Assembly (NCBI RefSeq): GCF_000026225.1
Contig: NC_011740.1
Location: 930,001 to 994,000 of the forward strand
Origin: Escherichia fergusonii ATCC 35469
GTDB taxonomy: Bacteria; Pseudomonadota; Gammaproteobacteria; Enterobacterales; Enterobacteriaceae
Length of the DNA: 64,000 nt
Direction of reading: 5' to 3'
The notes under the pieces: model-generated
Seen by the model: only the letters and a program-made list of their open reading frames with translations
Database searches by the model: none
What the model was told of the DNA's origin: nothing
Translations under genes and position numbers: made by a program
In this document: positions 17,614 to 28,102 of the stretch, one piece after another
How positions within the stretch are numbered: position 1 is the first letter of the stretch
How the letters are laid out: each line of letters starts with the position of its first letter

Positions 17614-19899
17614 TCAGATCTTACATGCGCCGCTTTCGCAGCCATCATCCTGAATTGACGGCACCAGATCGTCTTGTGCGTCTTCAGCACCGTCACGGGT
17701 GTTCTGATAATACAGCGTTTTGACCCCGAATTTGTAGGCGGTGAGCAGGTCTTTCAGCAACTGCTGCATCGGCACTTTTCCTGACGGGAAGCGTGATGGA
17801 TCGTAGTTGGTGTTAGCAGAGATCGACTGATCGATAAATTTCTGCATGATCCCCACCAGTTGCAGGTAGCCATCGTTACCCGGCATTTCCCACAGCAGCT
17901 CATAGGCGTCGTGCAGGTGCTCGTAGTCCGGCACCACCTGGCGAAGAATACCGTCTTTCGACGCTTTGATGCTGACGTAACCGCGCGGCGGTTCAATACC
18001 GTTAGTGGCGTTAGAGATCTGCGAAGAAGTCTCTGACGGCATCAGAGCAGAAAGCGTGGAGTTACGCAGACCGTGCGTTTTGATTGACTCACGCAGTGCT
18101 TCCCAGTCGTAATGCAGCTGCTCATTAGCGATGGCATCCAGATCTTTCTTATAGGTATCGATCGGCAGGATACCTTTCGCGTAAGTGGTTTCGTTAAACC
18201 ACGGGCACGCGCCTTGCTCTTTCGCCAGCTCATTAGACGCTTTCAGCAGGTAATACTGAATGGCTTCGAAGGTTTTATGCGTCAGGTTGTTGGCGCTGCC
18301 GTCGGAGTAGCGTTTACCGTGCTTCGCCAGGTAGTAAGCGAAGTTGATCACACCAATACCCAGTGTACGACGACCCATCGCCCCGCGTTTGGCGGCCGGG
18401 ATCGGGTAATCCTGATAGTCCAGCAGCGCGTCGAGTGCACGAACCGCCAGAATCGCCAGCTCTTCCAGTTCATCCAGGCTGTTAATTGCACCCAGGTTGA
18501 AAGCAGAAAGCGTACACAGCGCGATTTCACCGTTCTCGTCGTTGACGTCGTTCAGCGGTTTGGTCGGCAGGGCGATTTCCAGGCACAGGTTAGACTGGCG
18601 CACTGGTGCAATAGCCGGATCAAACGGGCTGTGGGTATTGCAGTGGTCTACGTTCTGAATATAGATACGACCGGTAGACGCACGTTCCTGCATCATCAGC
18701 GAGAACAGATCAACGGCTTTCACACGCTGTTTGCGGATGCTGTCGTCTTTCTCATATTTGGTGTACAGACGTTCAAACTCTTCCTGATCGGCGAAGAACG
18801 CGTCGTACAGCCCCGGTACGTCGGACGGGCTGAACAGGGTGATATCTTCACCTTTCAGCAGACGGGTATACATCAGTTTGTTGATTTGTACCCCGTAGTC
18901 CATATGACGCACGCGGTTGCCTTCAACCCCACGGTTGTTTTTCAACACCAGCAGGCTTTCCACTTCCAGATGCCACATCGGGTAGAACAGCGTTGCTGCA
19001 CCGCCACGCACACCGCCCTGAGAGCAGGATTTCACCGCTGTCTGGAAATGTTTGTAAAACGGAATACAGCCGGTGTGGAATGCTTCGCCACCGCGAATCG
19101 GGCTACCCAGCGCACGAATACGCCCGGCGTTAATGCCGATCCCGGCACGCTGGGAAACGTATTTAACAATCGCGCTGGAGGTGGCGTTGATGGAATCCAG
19201 GCTGTCGCCGCACTCAATCAGCACGCAGGAGCTGAACTGACGAGTCGGGGTACGCACGCCGGACATGATTGGCGTCGGCAGCGAAATTTTAAATGTGGAA
19301 ACCGCGTCGTAAAAACGCTTCACGTATTGCAGGCGCGTTTCACGCGGGTAGTTCGAGAACAGGCACGCAGCAACCAGAATATAGAGGAACTGGGCGCTCT
19401 CATAGATTTCGCCGGTCACGCGGTTCTGTACCAGATATTTGCCTTCCAGCTGCTTAACGGCAGCATAAGAGAAGGTCATATCACGGTCGTGATCGATAAA
19501 CGTGTCCATCTGCTTGAACTCTTCTTCCGTGTAGTCTTCCAGCAGATGATTATCGTATTTGCCCATCTCGACCATTTTCACCACGTGGTCGTACAGCGCA
19601 GGCGGCTCAAACTGGCCATAGGCTTTTTTACGCAGGTGGAAAATTGCCAGGCGCGCGGCGAGATACTGATAATCCGGCGCATCACGGGAGATCAGGTCTG
19701 CGGCAGCCTTGATAATGGTTTCGTGGATGTCAGAGGTCTTGATACCGTCATAAAACTGAATGTGGGAGCGCAGCTCGACCTGGGAAATCGAAACGTTATG
19801 CAGTCCTTCTGCCGCCCAATCCAGAACGCGATGGATTTTGTCGAGATTGATGCGCTCTGTGCTACCGTCGCGCTTTGTCACCAGCAGATTCTGATTCAT
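17614..19899 (-). CDS. nrdA: Ribonucleoside-diphosphate reductase 1 alpha subunit NrdA
   Basis: This 761-residue catalytic subunit of the aerobic class Ia enzyme reduces NDPs to dNDPs. The N-terminal ATP-cone (about 5-95) binds the dATP/ATP activity effectors. Catalytic cysteines are visible in [12 protein letters not shown] (Cys225), [10 protein letters not shown] (Cys439) and [10 protein letters not shown] (Cys462), and the redox tail ends CESGACKI. The length equals K-12 NrdA. It is first in the nrdAB-yfaE operon; a control region with NrdR-like and DnaA boxes lies upstream. Confidence 0.97.
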
Positions 19900-19963
19900 G
19901 TATGTCGTACCTGTTTTTCAATAGCTTCATGCAGACTACCTGTAGTGAGGGAAGCTGCTAAGA

Positions 19964-20010
19964 ACACTATATATAGGGGGTATGTTTGGGATTCACTGCA
20001 AGATAGTGTG
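19964..20010 (-). promoter_or_regulatory. NrdR-like tandem boxes upstream of nrdA
   Basis: ACACTATATATAGGGG (19964-19979) matches the left and central parts of the NrdR box ACACWATATATWGTGT. A second, weaker box ending in ATAGTGT lies at about 19994-20009, roughly three helical turns away, the spacing typical of NrdR pairs. Repression by NrdR at high dATP is inferred. Confidence 0.7.
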
Positions 20011-20039
20011 AAACTGGCCCTCTTGCAAGTGCATAACTT

Positions 20040-20048
20040 TGTGGATAA
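20040..20048 (-). promoter_or_regulatory. DnaA box upstream of nrdA
   Basis: TGTGGATAA is the exact complement of the consensus DnaA box TTATCCACA. DnaA control of nrdAB is known in K-12. The rest of the 19900-20581 gap is AT-rich, and no gene or RNA is recognised in it. Confidence 0.7.
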
Positions 20049-20581
20049 CTCAGGAAGGAAAAAGTGGCTTTCGCGCACCTTAGGTCAGACAAGGTGTCCG
20101 GGAAAGTCAATGGGAAGAGAAAAATTTGTTAAAAATAACTGTTCGGCGATTTCTTGAACGGCAGAATAGTATGGGTAAATTGATATAGATGGTTTATTAA
20201 TCTTGTTGCTAATGATTGACAAAATTGATCTAAGCACGAGTCATCACATAATCTGATGTATCAGTTGTGGTCAATATATAAGCGAATGTAAGCGATTGTT
20301 GAGTCGGAAATGGTTGTTTTATATTCGTTTATTGTTAAATACCAAGCCAATTTGTTACTTTTACATATATTATAAGAATATTATTTATTACTTTAATTCA
20401 GTTTAAATATAACCGATTTACCTTAAGGTTATTAATTTGAATTATGACATGCTGATATTATTCATCAAGTAATAACAAAATAGTCATTGTACCGGCTTGT
20501 ACAATTTACAAAAGAAAGATACCCCATATCACATAATGCGATTAAATACGCCTTCTCATAGAAAAGGATGGTTAGGGTAAT

Positions 20582-23500
20582 ATGCGGATTATTTTTCTAC
20601 GTAAGGAGTATTTATCTTTACTCCCGTCAATGATTGCGTCTCTCTTCTCCACTAATGGTATCGCAGCGGTTATTGATTCATGCCAGGGATATGATATCAA
20701 AGCGAGCTGTCAGGCCAGCAGGCAAAGCCTTTCGGGCAATATGCAGGACTGGAGCATCGCGGATGGGCAATGGTTGATTTTTTCGGGTATGGCCAATAAT
20801 GCCAGCGGTGGCGCAGTATTTTTGCAGCAAAGTGCTGAATTTACGATATCACCACAAAATGAAACAGGGATGACCCTGTTTGCTAATAACTCGATTAGTG
20901 GCGAATATAATAATGGCGGAGCTATCTTTGCTAAAGAAAACTCAACGATAAATCTTGCGAATGTTATTTTCGACAGTAACGTTGCAGGAGGCTATGGCGG
21001 AGCAATCTATTCTGCGGGAACAAACGATGCCGGTGATATGGATTTAAATATCACTAATGCAATATTTGCGAATAATATCGCCAATGATGGTAAAGGTGGC
21101 GCTATTTATTCTATCAATAATGATATTTATTTAAGTGATGTCATTTTTGATAATAATCAGGCATATACATCAACCAGCTATAGTGATGGGGACGGCGGTG
21201 CCATTGATGTTACGGATAATAGTACGGATAACACACATCTTTCAGGAAAAACGATAATTAATAATACCTCCTTTACCAATAACTATGCAGAAGGTTATGG
21301 CGGAGCAATTTATACCAGCAGCACCACATCCCCGTATCTTATTGATATTTCTGTTGATGATAATTATGACCAAAACAATGGTGTGATGATTGATGAAAAT
21401 AACAGCGCCTCGGGATATGACCATTCGGCGACGGCAGCGGCGGGGGGCTTTATGTATATCGGTCATAGTGTGGCTGAATTTAACATTGCCGCCGATAAAA
21501 CGCTGGTAATAGGCAACACCAGCAACGATGGTGCGATTGATTCTCTTGCCGGAACGGGAGTCATCGTGAAAGAGGGAGCGGGAGAGTTAGTCCTCAATGC
21601 CGACAATAATGCGTTTACCGGCGAGATGAGTATCCAGAATGGCGAGGTGACGCTGGGGCGCAGCGATGAGTTAATGAATGTCGGCGACACGCACTGCCAG
21701 AGCGATCCGCAGGATTGCTTTGGTCTGATGGTCGGCAGCACAGTTCATTCTGAGTATCAGGCAGAACTGAATGTTGGCAATACACAACAAACGTTTGTGC
21801 ACTCATTAACCGGTTTTGCTAATGGCATTTTGAATATCGACGCAGGCGGCAATGTTACCGTAAACCAGGGCGGTTTTTCCGGCTCGATTCAGGGTGAAGG
21901 ACAGTTGACGGTAGCGCAAGATGGCAGCTATCTCCTGACAGGGGCGCAGTCGATGGCATTAACCGGCGATATTGTGGTGGAAGATAACGCCGTATTGTCG
22001 CTGGCGGGGAATCAGGCCGATTTACGGGCAATGCAGAGCGATCCGCAATCGATCGTGCTAAATGGCGGAGTATTGGATCTCTCTGATTTCACCACCTGGG
22101 ATGGCGATAGCTCATACAATGACGGTCTGCAAATCAGCGGCAGTGGGGGGACAGTGATTGGCAGTAATGATGTCGTTGATATCAGCAGTGGCGATGATTT
22201 ACATATTGGCGGCAGTGATGCCAGCCAGAATGGCGTTTATGTCGTCATTAATGCGGGGGATCAGCGCGTAACGCTGGCGAATAACAACGGTTATCTCGGT
22301 AATACGCAAATCGCCTCCGGTACGCTTGAAGTCAGCGATAATTCGCAATTGGGGGACACAAGTTACAACCGTTCAGTGATCTTCACTGATCCCCAACAAC
22401 ACAGTGAAATGGATGTGACGACTGATGTTGACACTCGCTCGGCTACAACAGGTCAGGGCAGGAATATTGAAATGCGCGCTGATGGCGAAATACACGTTGA
22501 GGATGGCGTAGATACGCAATGGGGCGGGTTGATGGCGGATAGTACAGGGCAACAACTGGATAGCGTAAGCACGTTGACTAAAAGTGGCGGCGGGACGCTG
22601 GAGTTGACCGCCAGCGGCACTGCGACGTCTGCGGTACGTGTGGAGGACGGAACGCTAAAAGGTGAAGCGGAGAATATTATTCCTTATGTTTCTTCACTGT
22701 GGGTGGGGGAAGACGGTGTTTTTGAAACCGGGCAAAATCAGGATATTCGTTCAATCGATGCCACCTCTGGCGGCGATATCGACATAACCGATGGTACTGT
22801 GTTGCGATTGACGCAGCAGGATACGAACCAGGCGCTGGATGCCTCGCTGTTTAGCGGCGACGGTACGTTGGTGAATGCCACCGATGGCGTGACGCTGACA
22901 GGCGAGCTTAATACCAACCTTGAAACTGACAGGCTGACTTATCTTTCAGACGTGACGGTCAATGGTGATCTAACTAATACTTCCGGTGCTGTCAGTCTGC
23001 AAAATGGCGTCGCTGGCGACACGCTCACGGTAAACGGTGATTACACCGGTGGCGGTACGTTGTTTCTCGACAGCGAATTAAACGGCGATGACTCGGCAAG
23101 CGACCAACTGGTGTTGAACGGCAATACCTCGGGTAACACGACCGTGGTGGTTAACCCCATTACTGGCATTGGTGAACCGACATCTACGGGTATTAAAGTG
23201 GTTGATTTCACTGCTGATCCAACGCAATTTCAAAACAATGCGCAGTTTAGTCTTGCGGGCAGCGGCTACGTCAATATGGGAGCGTATGACTACACGCTGG
23301 TGGAAGATAACAACGACTGGTATCTGCGATCACAAGAAGTCACTCCGACGCCGCCGCCCGATCCGGACCCGACTCCAGATCCTGATCCCACGCCGGATCC
23401 TGATCCAACACCCGACCCGGCTCCAGCCCCTACGCCTGCCTACCAGCCGGTGCTGAACGCCAAAGTTGGTGGCTATCTCAATAACCTACGTGCGGCAAAT

Positions 23501-24346
23501 CAGGCATTTGTGATGGAGCGACGCGATCACGCTGGTGGCGATGGTCAGACGCTGAATTTACGTGTTATCGGCGGAGATTATCATTACACGGCGGCAGGGC
23601 AGTTGGCCCAGCATGAAGACACTTCTACGGTACAGCTTAGCGGCAACTTGTTAAGCGGATACTGGGGCGATGATGGCCAGTGGATGCTAGGGGCCGTGGG
23701 CGGCTACAGCGATAACCAGGGTGACAGTCGATCAAACATGACCGGAACTCGCGCTGATAACCAGAACCACGGTTATGCCGTTGGGCTGACCTCAAGCTGG
23801 TTTCAGCACGGTAGCCAGAAGCAGGGAGCCTGGCTGGATAGCTGGTTGCAGTACGCCTGGTTTAGCAATGATGTTTCTGAACAAGGTGATGGTGCGGATC
23901 ATTACCATTCGTCGGGGGTTATCGCCTCTCTGGAAGCGGGGTATCAATGGTTACCGGGGCGTGGTGTGGTGATTGAACCGCAGGCGCAGGTGATTTATCA
24001 GGGCGTGCAGCAGGATGATTTCACCGCTGCTAACCATGCGCGGGTATCGCAATCGCAGGGCGATGATCTTCAGACACGGCTGGGGTTACACAGCGAATGG
24101 CGTACCGCTGTTCATATCACGCCAACCCTGGATCTGAATTATTATCACGATCCCCATTCGGCGGGAATTGAAGAAGATGGCAGCACTATCAGTGACGATG
24201 CGGCGAAGCAACGGGGTGAAATAAAAGTGGGGATAACAGGCATTATCAGTCAGCGAGTTTCCCTGCGTGGCAGCGTGGTGTGGCAGAAAGGAGACGATGA
24301 TTTTGCCCAAACGGCTGGATTTTTATCGATGATGGTCAAATGGTAA
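20582..24346 (+). CDS. yfaL: Autotransporter adhesin YfaL (type V secretion)
   Basis: This 1254-residue AIDA-type autotransporter has a signal region (about 1-30), a passenger of right-handed beta-helix repeats, a proline linker and a C-terminal beta-barrel (about 985-1254) ending in MVKW. The first 250 passenger residues carry repeated FxNN/FDSN...GGAIY units like those of chlamydial polymorphic membrane proteins. Residues 926-943 contain three exact PDPDPT repeats (nt 23357-23410), then PDPAPAPTP. It is close to the K-12 length. The upstream region is AT-rich and over 400 bp long, consistent with tight regulation. Surface adhesion or biofilm is the known role of overexpressed K-12 YfaL. Confidence 0.92.
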   Translation: MRIIFLRKEYLSLLPSMIASLFSTNGIAAVIDSCQGYDIKASCQASRQSLSGNMQDWSIADGQWLIFSGMANNASGGAVFLQQSAEFTISPQNETGMTLFANNSISGEYNNGGAIFAKENSTINLANVIFDSNVAGGYGGAIYSAGTNDAGDMDLNITNAIFANNIANDGKGGAIYSINNDIYLSDVIFDNNQAYTSTSYSDGDGGAIDVTDNSTDNTHLSGKTIINNTSFTNNYAEGYGGAIYTSSTTSPYLIDISVDDNYDQNNGVMIDENNSASGYDHSATAAAGGFMYIGHSVAEFNIAADKTLVIGNTSNDGAIDSLAGTGVIVKEGAGELVLNADNNAFTGEMSIQNGEVTLGRSDELMNVGDTHCQSDPQDCFGLMVGSTVHSEYQAELNVGNTQQTFVHSLTGFANGILNIDAGGNVTVNQGGFSGSIQGEGQLTVAQDGSYLLTGAQSMALTGDIVVEDNAVLSLAGNQADLRAMQSDPQSIVLNGGVLDLSDFTTWDGDSSYNDGLQISGSGGTVIGSNDVVDISSGDDLHIGGSDASQNGVYVVINAGDQRVTLANNNGYLGNTQIASGTLEVSDNSQLGDTSYNRSVIFTDPQQHSEMDVTTDVDTRSATTGQGRNIEMRADGEIHVEDGVDTQWGGLMADSTGQQLDSVSTLTKSGGGTLELTASGTATSAVRVEDGTLKGEAENIIPYVSSLWVGEDGVFETGQNQDIRSIDATSGGDIDITDGTVLRLTQQDTNQALDASLFSGDGTLVNATDGVTLTGELNTNLETDRLTYLSDVTVNGDLTNTSGAVSLQNGVAGDTLTVNGDYTGGGTLFLDSELNGDDSASDQLVLNGNTSGNTTVVVNPITGIGEPTSTGIKVVDFTADPTQFQNNAQFSLAGSGYVNMGAYDYTLVEDNNDWYLRSQEVTPTPPPDPDPTPDPDPTPDPDPTPDPAPAPTPAYQPVLNAKVGGYLNNLRAANQAFVMERRDHAGGDGQTLNLRVIGGDYHYTAAGQLAQHEDTSTVQLSGNLLSGYWGDDGQWMLGAVGGYSDNQGDSRSNMTGTRADNQNHGYAVGLTSSWFQHGSQKQGAWLDSWLQYAWFSNDVSEQGDGADHYHSSGVIASLEAGYQWLPGRGVVIEPQAQVIYQGVQQDDFTAANHARVSQSQGDDLQTRLGLHSEWRTAVHITPTLDLNYYHDPHSAGIEEDGSTISDDAAKQRGEIKVGITGIISQRVSLRGSVVWQKGDDDFAQTAGFLSMMVKW

Positions 24347-24357
24347 TTGTTGTCCGC

Positions 24358-24478
24358 CTGGTATTGTTACCGGATGCAGTGCGAGCACCTTATCCGGCCT
24401 ACGGGGAGCATTTGTAGGCCTGATAAGACGCGGCAAGCGTCGCAACAGGCATTAGCGCGCTTGCCGGATATATCCGAC
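24358..24478. repeat. REP/BIME cluster between yfaL and ubiG
   Basis: Several REP-type stems occur in tandem in this 140-bp gap between convergent genes, including GGATGCAGTGCGAGCACCTTATCC, CCTGATAAGACGCGG/AGCGTCGCAACAGG and a GCGCGCTTGCCGGATA half. It is a bacterial interspersed mosaic element. Confidence 0.75.
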
Positions 24479-24486
24479 CAACAATC

Positions 24487-25209
24487 TCACTTATTCTGCG
24501 TGTGCAGCATATAGTTCACATCGACGCCGGGGCCGAGCTTAAAAGTATTAGTGATCGGGTTGTAATGCAGCCCGGTCATATGTCGTTCTTTAAGACTGGT
24601 CTGATCCACCCAGCCCAGCAGTTCTGCCGGTTTAATAAACTTCTTCACATCATGCGTACCTTTAGGCACCATGCGCAAAATATATTCAGCACCGACCACC
24701 GCCATCAGCCACGACTTGCCGTTGCGGTTGAGCGTCGAGAAAAAGACATCGCCGCCCGGTTTCACCAGTTGCGCACAGGCTCTGACCACTGACTGCGGAT
24801 CGGGAACGTGCTCCAGCATCTCCATGCAGGTTACCACGTCATACTGCCCGGCATGTTTTGCCGCGTGCTCTTCCACGGTTTCCTGCACGTAATTCACCTG
24901 AATGCCACTTTCCAGTGCGTGCAGCTTTGCCACCTGTAATGGCTCAAAGCCCATATCCAGACCGGTCACCGTCGCGCCTTCGCGCGCCATACTCTCGGCC
25001 AGAATGCCGCCGCCACAACCGACATCGAGTACCTTTTTGCCAAATAAACCGCCAGCACGCTCGGCAATATAGCCCAGACGCAGCGGGTTAATGCGGTGCA
25101 GCGGTTTGAATTCACCTTCCAGATCCCACCAGCGGGAGGCGACGGCTTCAAATTTAGCGATCTCTTCGTGGTCTACGTTAGGGGTTACCGGCGATTTTTC
25201 GGCATTCAT
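24487..25209 (-). CDS. ubiG: Ubiquinone biosynthesis O-methyltransferase UbiG
   Basis: This 240-residue class I SAM methyltransferase performs both O-methylation steps in ubiquinone synthesis. Motif I is visible as VLDVGCGGGILAE (about 60-72), and the post-motif VTCMEMLEHVPDP follows. The start MNAEKSPVTPN gives the K-12 length; an upstream in-frame ATG 48 bp earlier (MPDILVCL...) lacks family support. It is divergent from gyrA and convergent with yfaL. Confidence 0.95.
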   Translation of the reverse strand: MNAEKSPVTPNVDHEEIAKFEAVASRWWDLEGEFKPLHRINPLRLGYIAERAGGLFGKKVLDVGCGGGILAESMAREGATVTGLDMGFEPLQVAKLHALESGIQVNYVQETVEEHAAKHAGQYDVVTCMEMLEHVPDPQSVVRACAQLVKPGGDVFFSTLNRNGKSWLMAVVGAEYILRMVPKGTHDVKKFIKPAELLGWVDQTSLKERHMTGLHYNPITNTFKLGPGVDVNYMLHTQNK

Positions 25210-25305
25210 TGGCACTTCTACTCCGTAATTGGCAAGACAAACGAGTATATCAGGCATTGGATGTGAATAAAGCGTATAGGTTTACCTCAATCAGCGCGGC
25301 TGTGT

Positions 25306-25311
25306 TATAAT
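25306..25311 (+). promoter_or_regulatory. gyrA promoter -10 element
   Basis: TATAAT, preceded by GTGT, lies 44 bp before the gyrA ATG in the ubiG/gyrA divergent region. It agrees with the supercoiling-sensitive K-12 gyrA promoter as I recall it; I could not fix the -35 hexamer with confidence. Confidence 0.6.
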
Positions 25312-25355
25312 TTGCGACCTTTGAATCCGGGATACAGTAGAGGGATAGCGGTTAG

Positions 25356-27992
25356 ATGAGCGACCTTGCGAGAGAAATTACACCGGTCAACATTGAGGAA
25401 GAGCTGAAGAGCTCCTATCTGGATTATGCGATGTCGGTCATTGTTGGCCGTGCGCTGCCGGATGTCCGAGATGGCCTGAAGCCAGTACACCGTCGCGTAC
25501 TTTACGCCATGAACGTACTAGGCAATGACTGGAACAAAGCCTATAAAAAATCTGCCCGTGTCGTTGGTGACGTAATCGGTAAATACCATCCCCATGGTGA
25601 CTCGGCGGTTTATGACACGATCGTCCGTATGGCGCAGCCATTCTCGCTGCGTTACATGCTGGTAGACGGTCAGGGTAACTTCGGTTCCATCGACGGCGAC
25701 TCTGCGGCGGCAATGCGTTATACGGAAATCCGTCTGGCGAAAATTGCCCATGAACTGATGGCCGATCTCGAAAAAGAGACGGTCGATTTCGTTGATAACT
25801 ATGACGGCACGGAAAAAATTCCGGACGTCATGCCGACCAAAATTCCTAATCTGCTGGTGAACGGTTCTTCCGGTATCGCCGTAGGTATGGCAACCAACAT
25901 CCCGCCACACAACCTGACGGAAGTCATCAACGGTTGTCTGGCGTATATCGATGATGAAGACATCAGCATTGAAGGGCTGATGGAACACATCCCGGGGCCG
26001 GACTTCCCGACGGCGGCAATCATTAACGGTCGTCGCGGTATCGAAGAAGCTTACCGTACCGGTCGCGGCAAGGTATATATCCGCGCCCGCGCCGAAGTGG
26101 AAGTTGACGCCAAAACCGGACGTGAAACCATTATCGTTCACGAAATTCCGTATCAGGTGAACAAAGCGCGCCTGATCGAAAAAATTGCGGAACTGGTAAA
26201 AGAAAAACGCGTGGAAGGCATCAGCGCGCTGCGTGACGAGTCTGACAAAGACGGTATGCGCATCGTGATTGAAGTCAAACGCGATGCGGTCGGTGAAGTG
26301 GTGCTCAACAACCTCTACTCCCAGACCCAGTTGCAGGTTTCTTTCGGTATCAACATGGTGGCATTGCACCATGGTCAGCCGAAGATCATGAACTTGAAAG
26401 ACATCATCGCTGCGTTTGTTCGTCACCGCCGTGAAGTGGTGACCCGTCGTACCATTTTCGAACTGCGTAAAGCTCGCGATCGTGCTCATATCCTTGAAGC
26501 ATTAGCCGTGGCGCTGGCGAACATCGACCCGATCATCGAACTGATCCGTCATGCGCCGACGCCTGCAGAAGCGAAAACGGCGCTGGTTGCTAATCCGTGG
26601 CAGCTGGGCAACGTTGCCGCGATGCTGGAACGTGCGGGCGATGATGCTGCGCGTCCGGAATGGCTGGAGCCAGAGTTCGGCGTGCGTGACGGTCTGTACT
26701 ACCTGACCGAACAGCAAGCTCAGGCAATTCTGGATCTGCGTCTGCAGAAACTGACCGGCCTTGAGCACGAAAAACTGCTCGATGAATACAAAGAGCTGCT
26801 GGATCAGATCGCGGAACTGTTGCGTATTCTTGGTAGCGCCGATCGTCTGATGGAAGTGATCCGCGAAGAGCTGGAGCTGGTTCGTGAACAGTTCGGTGAC
26901 AAACGTCGTACTGAAATCACCGCCAACAGCGCAGACATCAACCTGGAAGATCTGATTACTCAGGAAGATGTGGTAGTGACGCTCTCTCACCAGGGCTACG
27001 TTAAGTATCAGCCGCTTTCTGAATACGAAGCGCAGCGTCGTGGCGGGAAAGGTAAATCTGCCGCACGTATTAAAGAAGAAGACTTTATTGACCGACTGCT
27101 GGTGGCGAACACCCACGACCATATTCTGTGCTTCTCCAGCCGTGGTCGCGTCTATTCGATGAAAGTCTACCAGTTACCGGAAGCGACTCGTGGCGCGCGT
27201 GGTCGTCCGATCGTCAACCTGCTGCCGCTGGAACAGGACGAACGTATCACCGCGATCCTGCCGGTGACTGAGTTTGAAGAAGGTGTGAAAGTCTTCATGG
27301 CGACCGCTAACGGTACTGTGAAGAAAACCGTCCTCACCGAGTTCAACCGTCTGCGTACCGCTGGTAAAGTGGCGATCAAACTGGTTGACGGTGATGAGCT
27401 GATCGGCGTTGACCTGACCAGTGGCGAAGATGAAGTAATGCTGTTCTCCGCCGAAGGTAAAGTGGTGCGCTTCAAAGAGTCTTCTGTCCGTGCGATGGGC
27501 TGCAACACCACCGGTGTTCGCGGTATCCGTTTAGGCGAAGGCGATAAAGTCGTCTCTCTGATCGTGCCGCGTGGCGATGGCGCAATCCTCACCGCAACGC
27601 AAAACGGTTACGGTAAACGTACCGCGGTGGCGGAATACCCAACCAAGTCGCGTGCGACGAAAGGGGTTATCTCCATCAAGGTGACCGAACGTAACGGTTT
27701 AGTGGTTGGTGCGGTGCAGGTAGATGATTGCGACCAGATCATGATGATCACCGATGCCGGTACGCTGGTTCGTACTCGCGTTTCGGAAATCAGCATCGTG
27801 GGCCGTAACACCCAGGGCGTGATCCTTATCCGTACTTCGGAAGATGAAAACGTAGTGGGTCTGCAACGTGTTGCTGAACCGGTTGACGAGGAAGATCTGG
27901 ACACCATCGATGGCAGTGCCGCGGAAGGAGACGATGAAATCGCTCCGGAAGTGGAAAGCGACGATGATGTCGCAGATGACGCTGACGAGTAA
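25356..27992 (+). CDS. gyrA: DNA gyrase subunit A
   Basis: This 878-residue type IIA topoisomerase subunit introduces negative supercoils with GyrB. The catalytic tyrosine is Tyr122 (AAMRYTEIR). The quinolone-determining region reads GDSAVYD with Ser83 and Asp87, both wild type. The C-terminal beta-pinwheel (about 535-840) has the GyrA box QRRGGKG. The acidic tail ends ...ESDDDVADDADE and makes the protein three residues longer than K-12 GyrA as I recall it. A strong hairpin terminator follows at 28001. Confidence 0.98.
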   Translation: MSDLAREITPVNIEEELKSSYLDYAMSVIVGRALPDVRDGLKPVHRRVLYAMNVLGNDWNKAYKKSARVVGDVIGKYHPHGDSAVYDTIVRMAQPFSLRYMLVDGQGNFGSIDGDSAAAMRYTEIRLAKIAHELMADLEKETVDFVDNYDGTEKIPDVMPTKIPNLLVNGSSGIAVGMATNIPPHNLTEVINGCLAYIDDEDISIEGLMEHIPGPDFPTAAIINGRRGIEEAYRTGRGKVYIRARAEVEVDAKTGRETIIVHEIPYQVNKARLIEKIAELVKEKRVEGISALRDESDKDGMRIVIEVKRDAVGEVVLNNLYSQTQLQVSFGINMVALHHGQPKIMNLKDIIAAFVRHRREVVTRRTIFELRKARDRAHILEALAVALANIDPIIELIRHAPTPAEAKTALVANPWQLGNVAAMLERAGDDAARPEWLEPEFGVRDGLYYLTEQQAQAILDLRLQKLTGLEHEKLLDEYKELLDQIAELLRILGSADRLMEVIREELELVREQFGDKRRTEITANSADINLEDLITQEDVVVTLSHQGYVKYQPLSEYEAQRRGGKGKSAARIKEEDFIDRLLVANTHDHILCFSSRGRVYSMKVYQLPEATRGARGRPIVNLLPLEQDERITAILPVTEFEEGVKVFMATANGTVKKTVLTEFNRLRTAGKVAIKLVDGDELIGVDLTSGEDEVMLFSAEGKVVRFKESSVRAMGCNTTGVRGIRLGEGDKVVSLIVPRGDGAILTATQNGYGKRTAVAEYPTKSRATKGVISIKVTERNGLVVGAVQVDDCDQIMMITDAGTLVRTRVSEISIVGRNTQGVILIRTSEDENVVGLQRVAEPVDEEDLDTIDGSAAEGDDEIAPEVESDDDVADDADE

Positions 27993-28000
27993 TCAAGTTA

Positions 28001-28024
28001 AAAGGGCCGAAAATTCGGCCCTTT
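28001..28024 (+). terminator. gyrA terminator
   Basis: AAAGGGCCGAA and TTCGGCCCTTT form an 11-bp stem around two bases, nine bp after the gyrA stop, in the gap between convergent gyrA and atoB. Confidence 0.85.
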
Positions 28025-28102
28025 ACTTTTCTGACTTAGTCTGTTTCTGGCGCATCGTGGCTGAAACAGATAACCACCCGCCATGCGAGTGGTTCTGATT
28101 TG

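Noticed and set aside
18112..20157. A 681-codon open frame on the plus strand opposite nrdA
   Set aside because: It mirrors the codon usage of nrdA, has no recognisable domain, and runs into the nrdA promoter. It is a shadow of the real gene.
23357..23410. A CRISPR-like array
   Set aside because: The 18-bp repeats are contiguous, in frame and encode PDPDPT in the YfaL linker; there are no spacers.
25518..26489. A 323-codon frame opposite gyrA
   Set aside because: It is antisense to a strongly biased, highly conserved gene and shows no family features.
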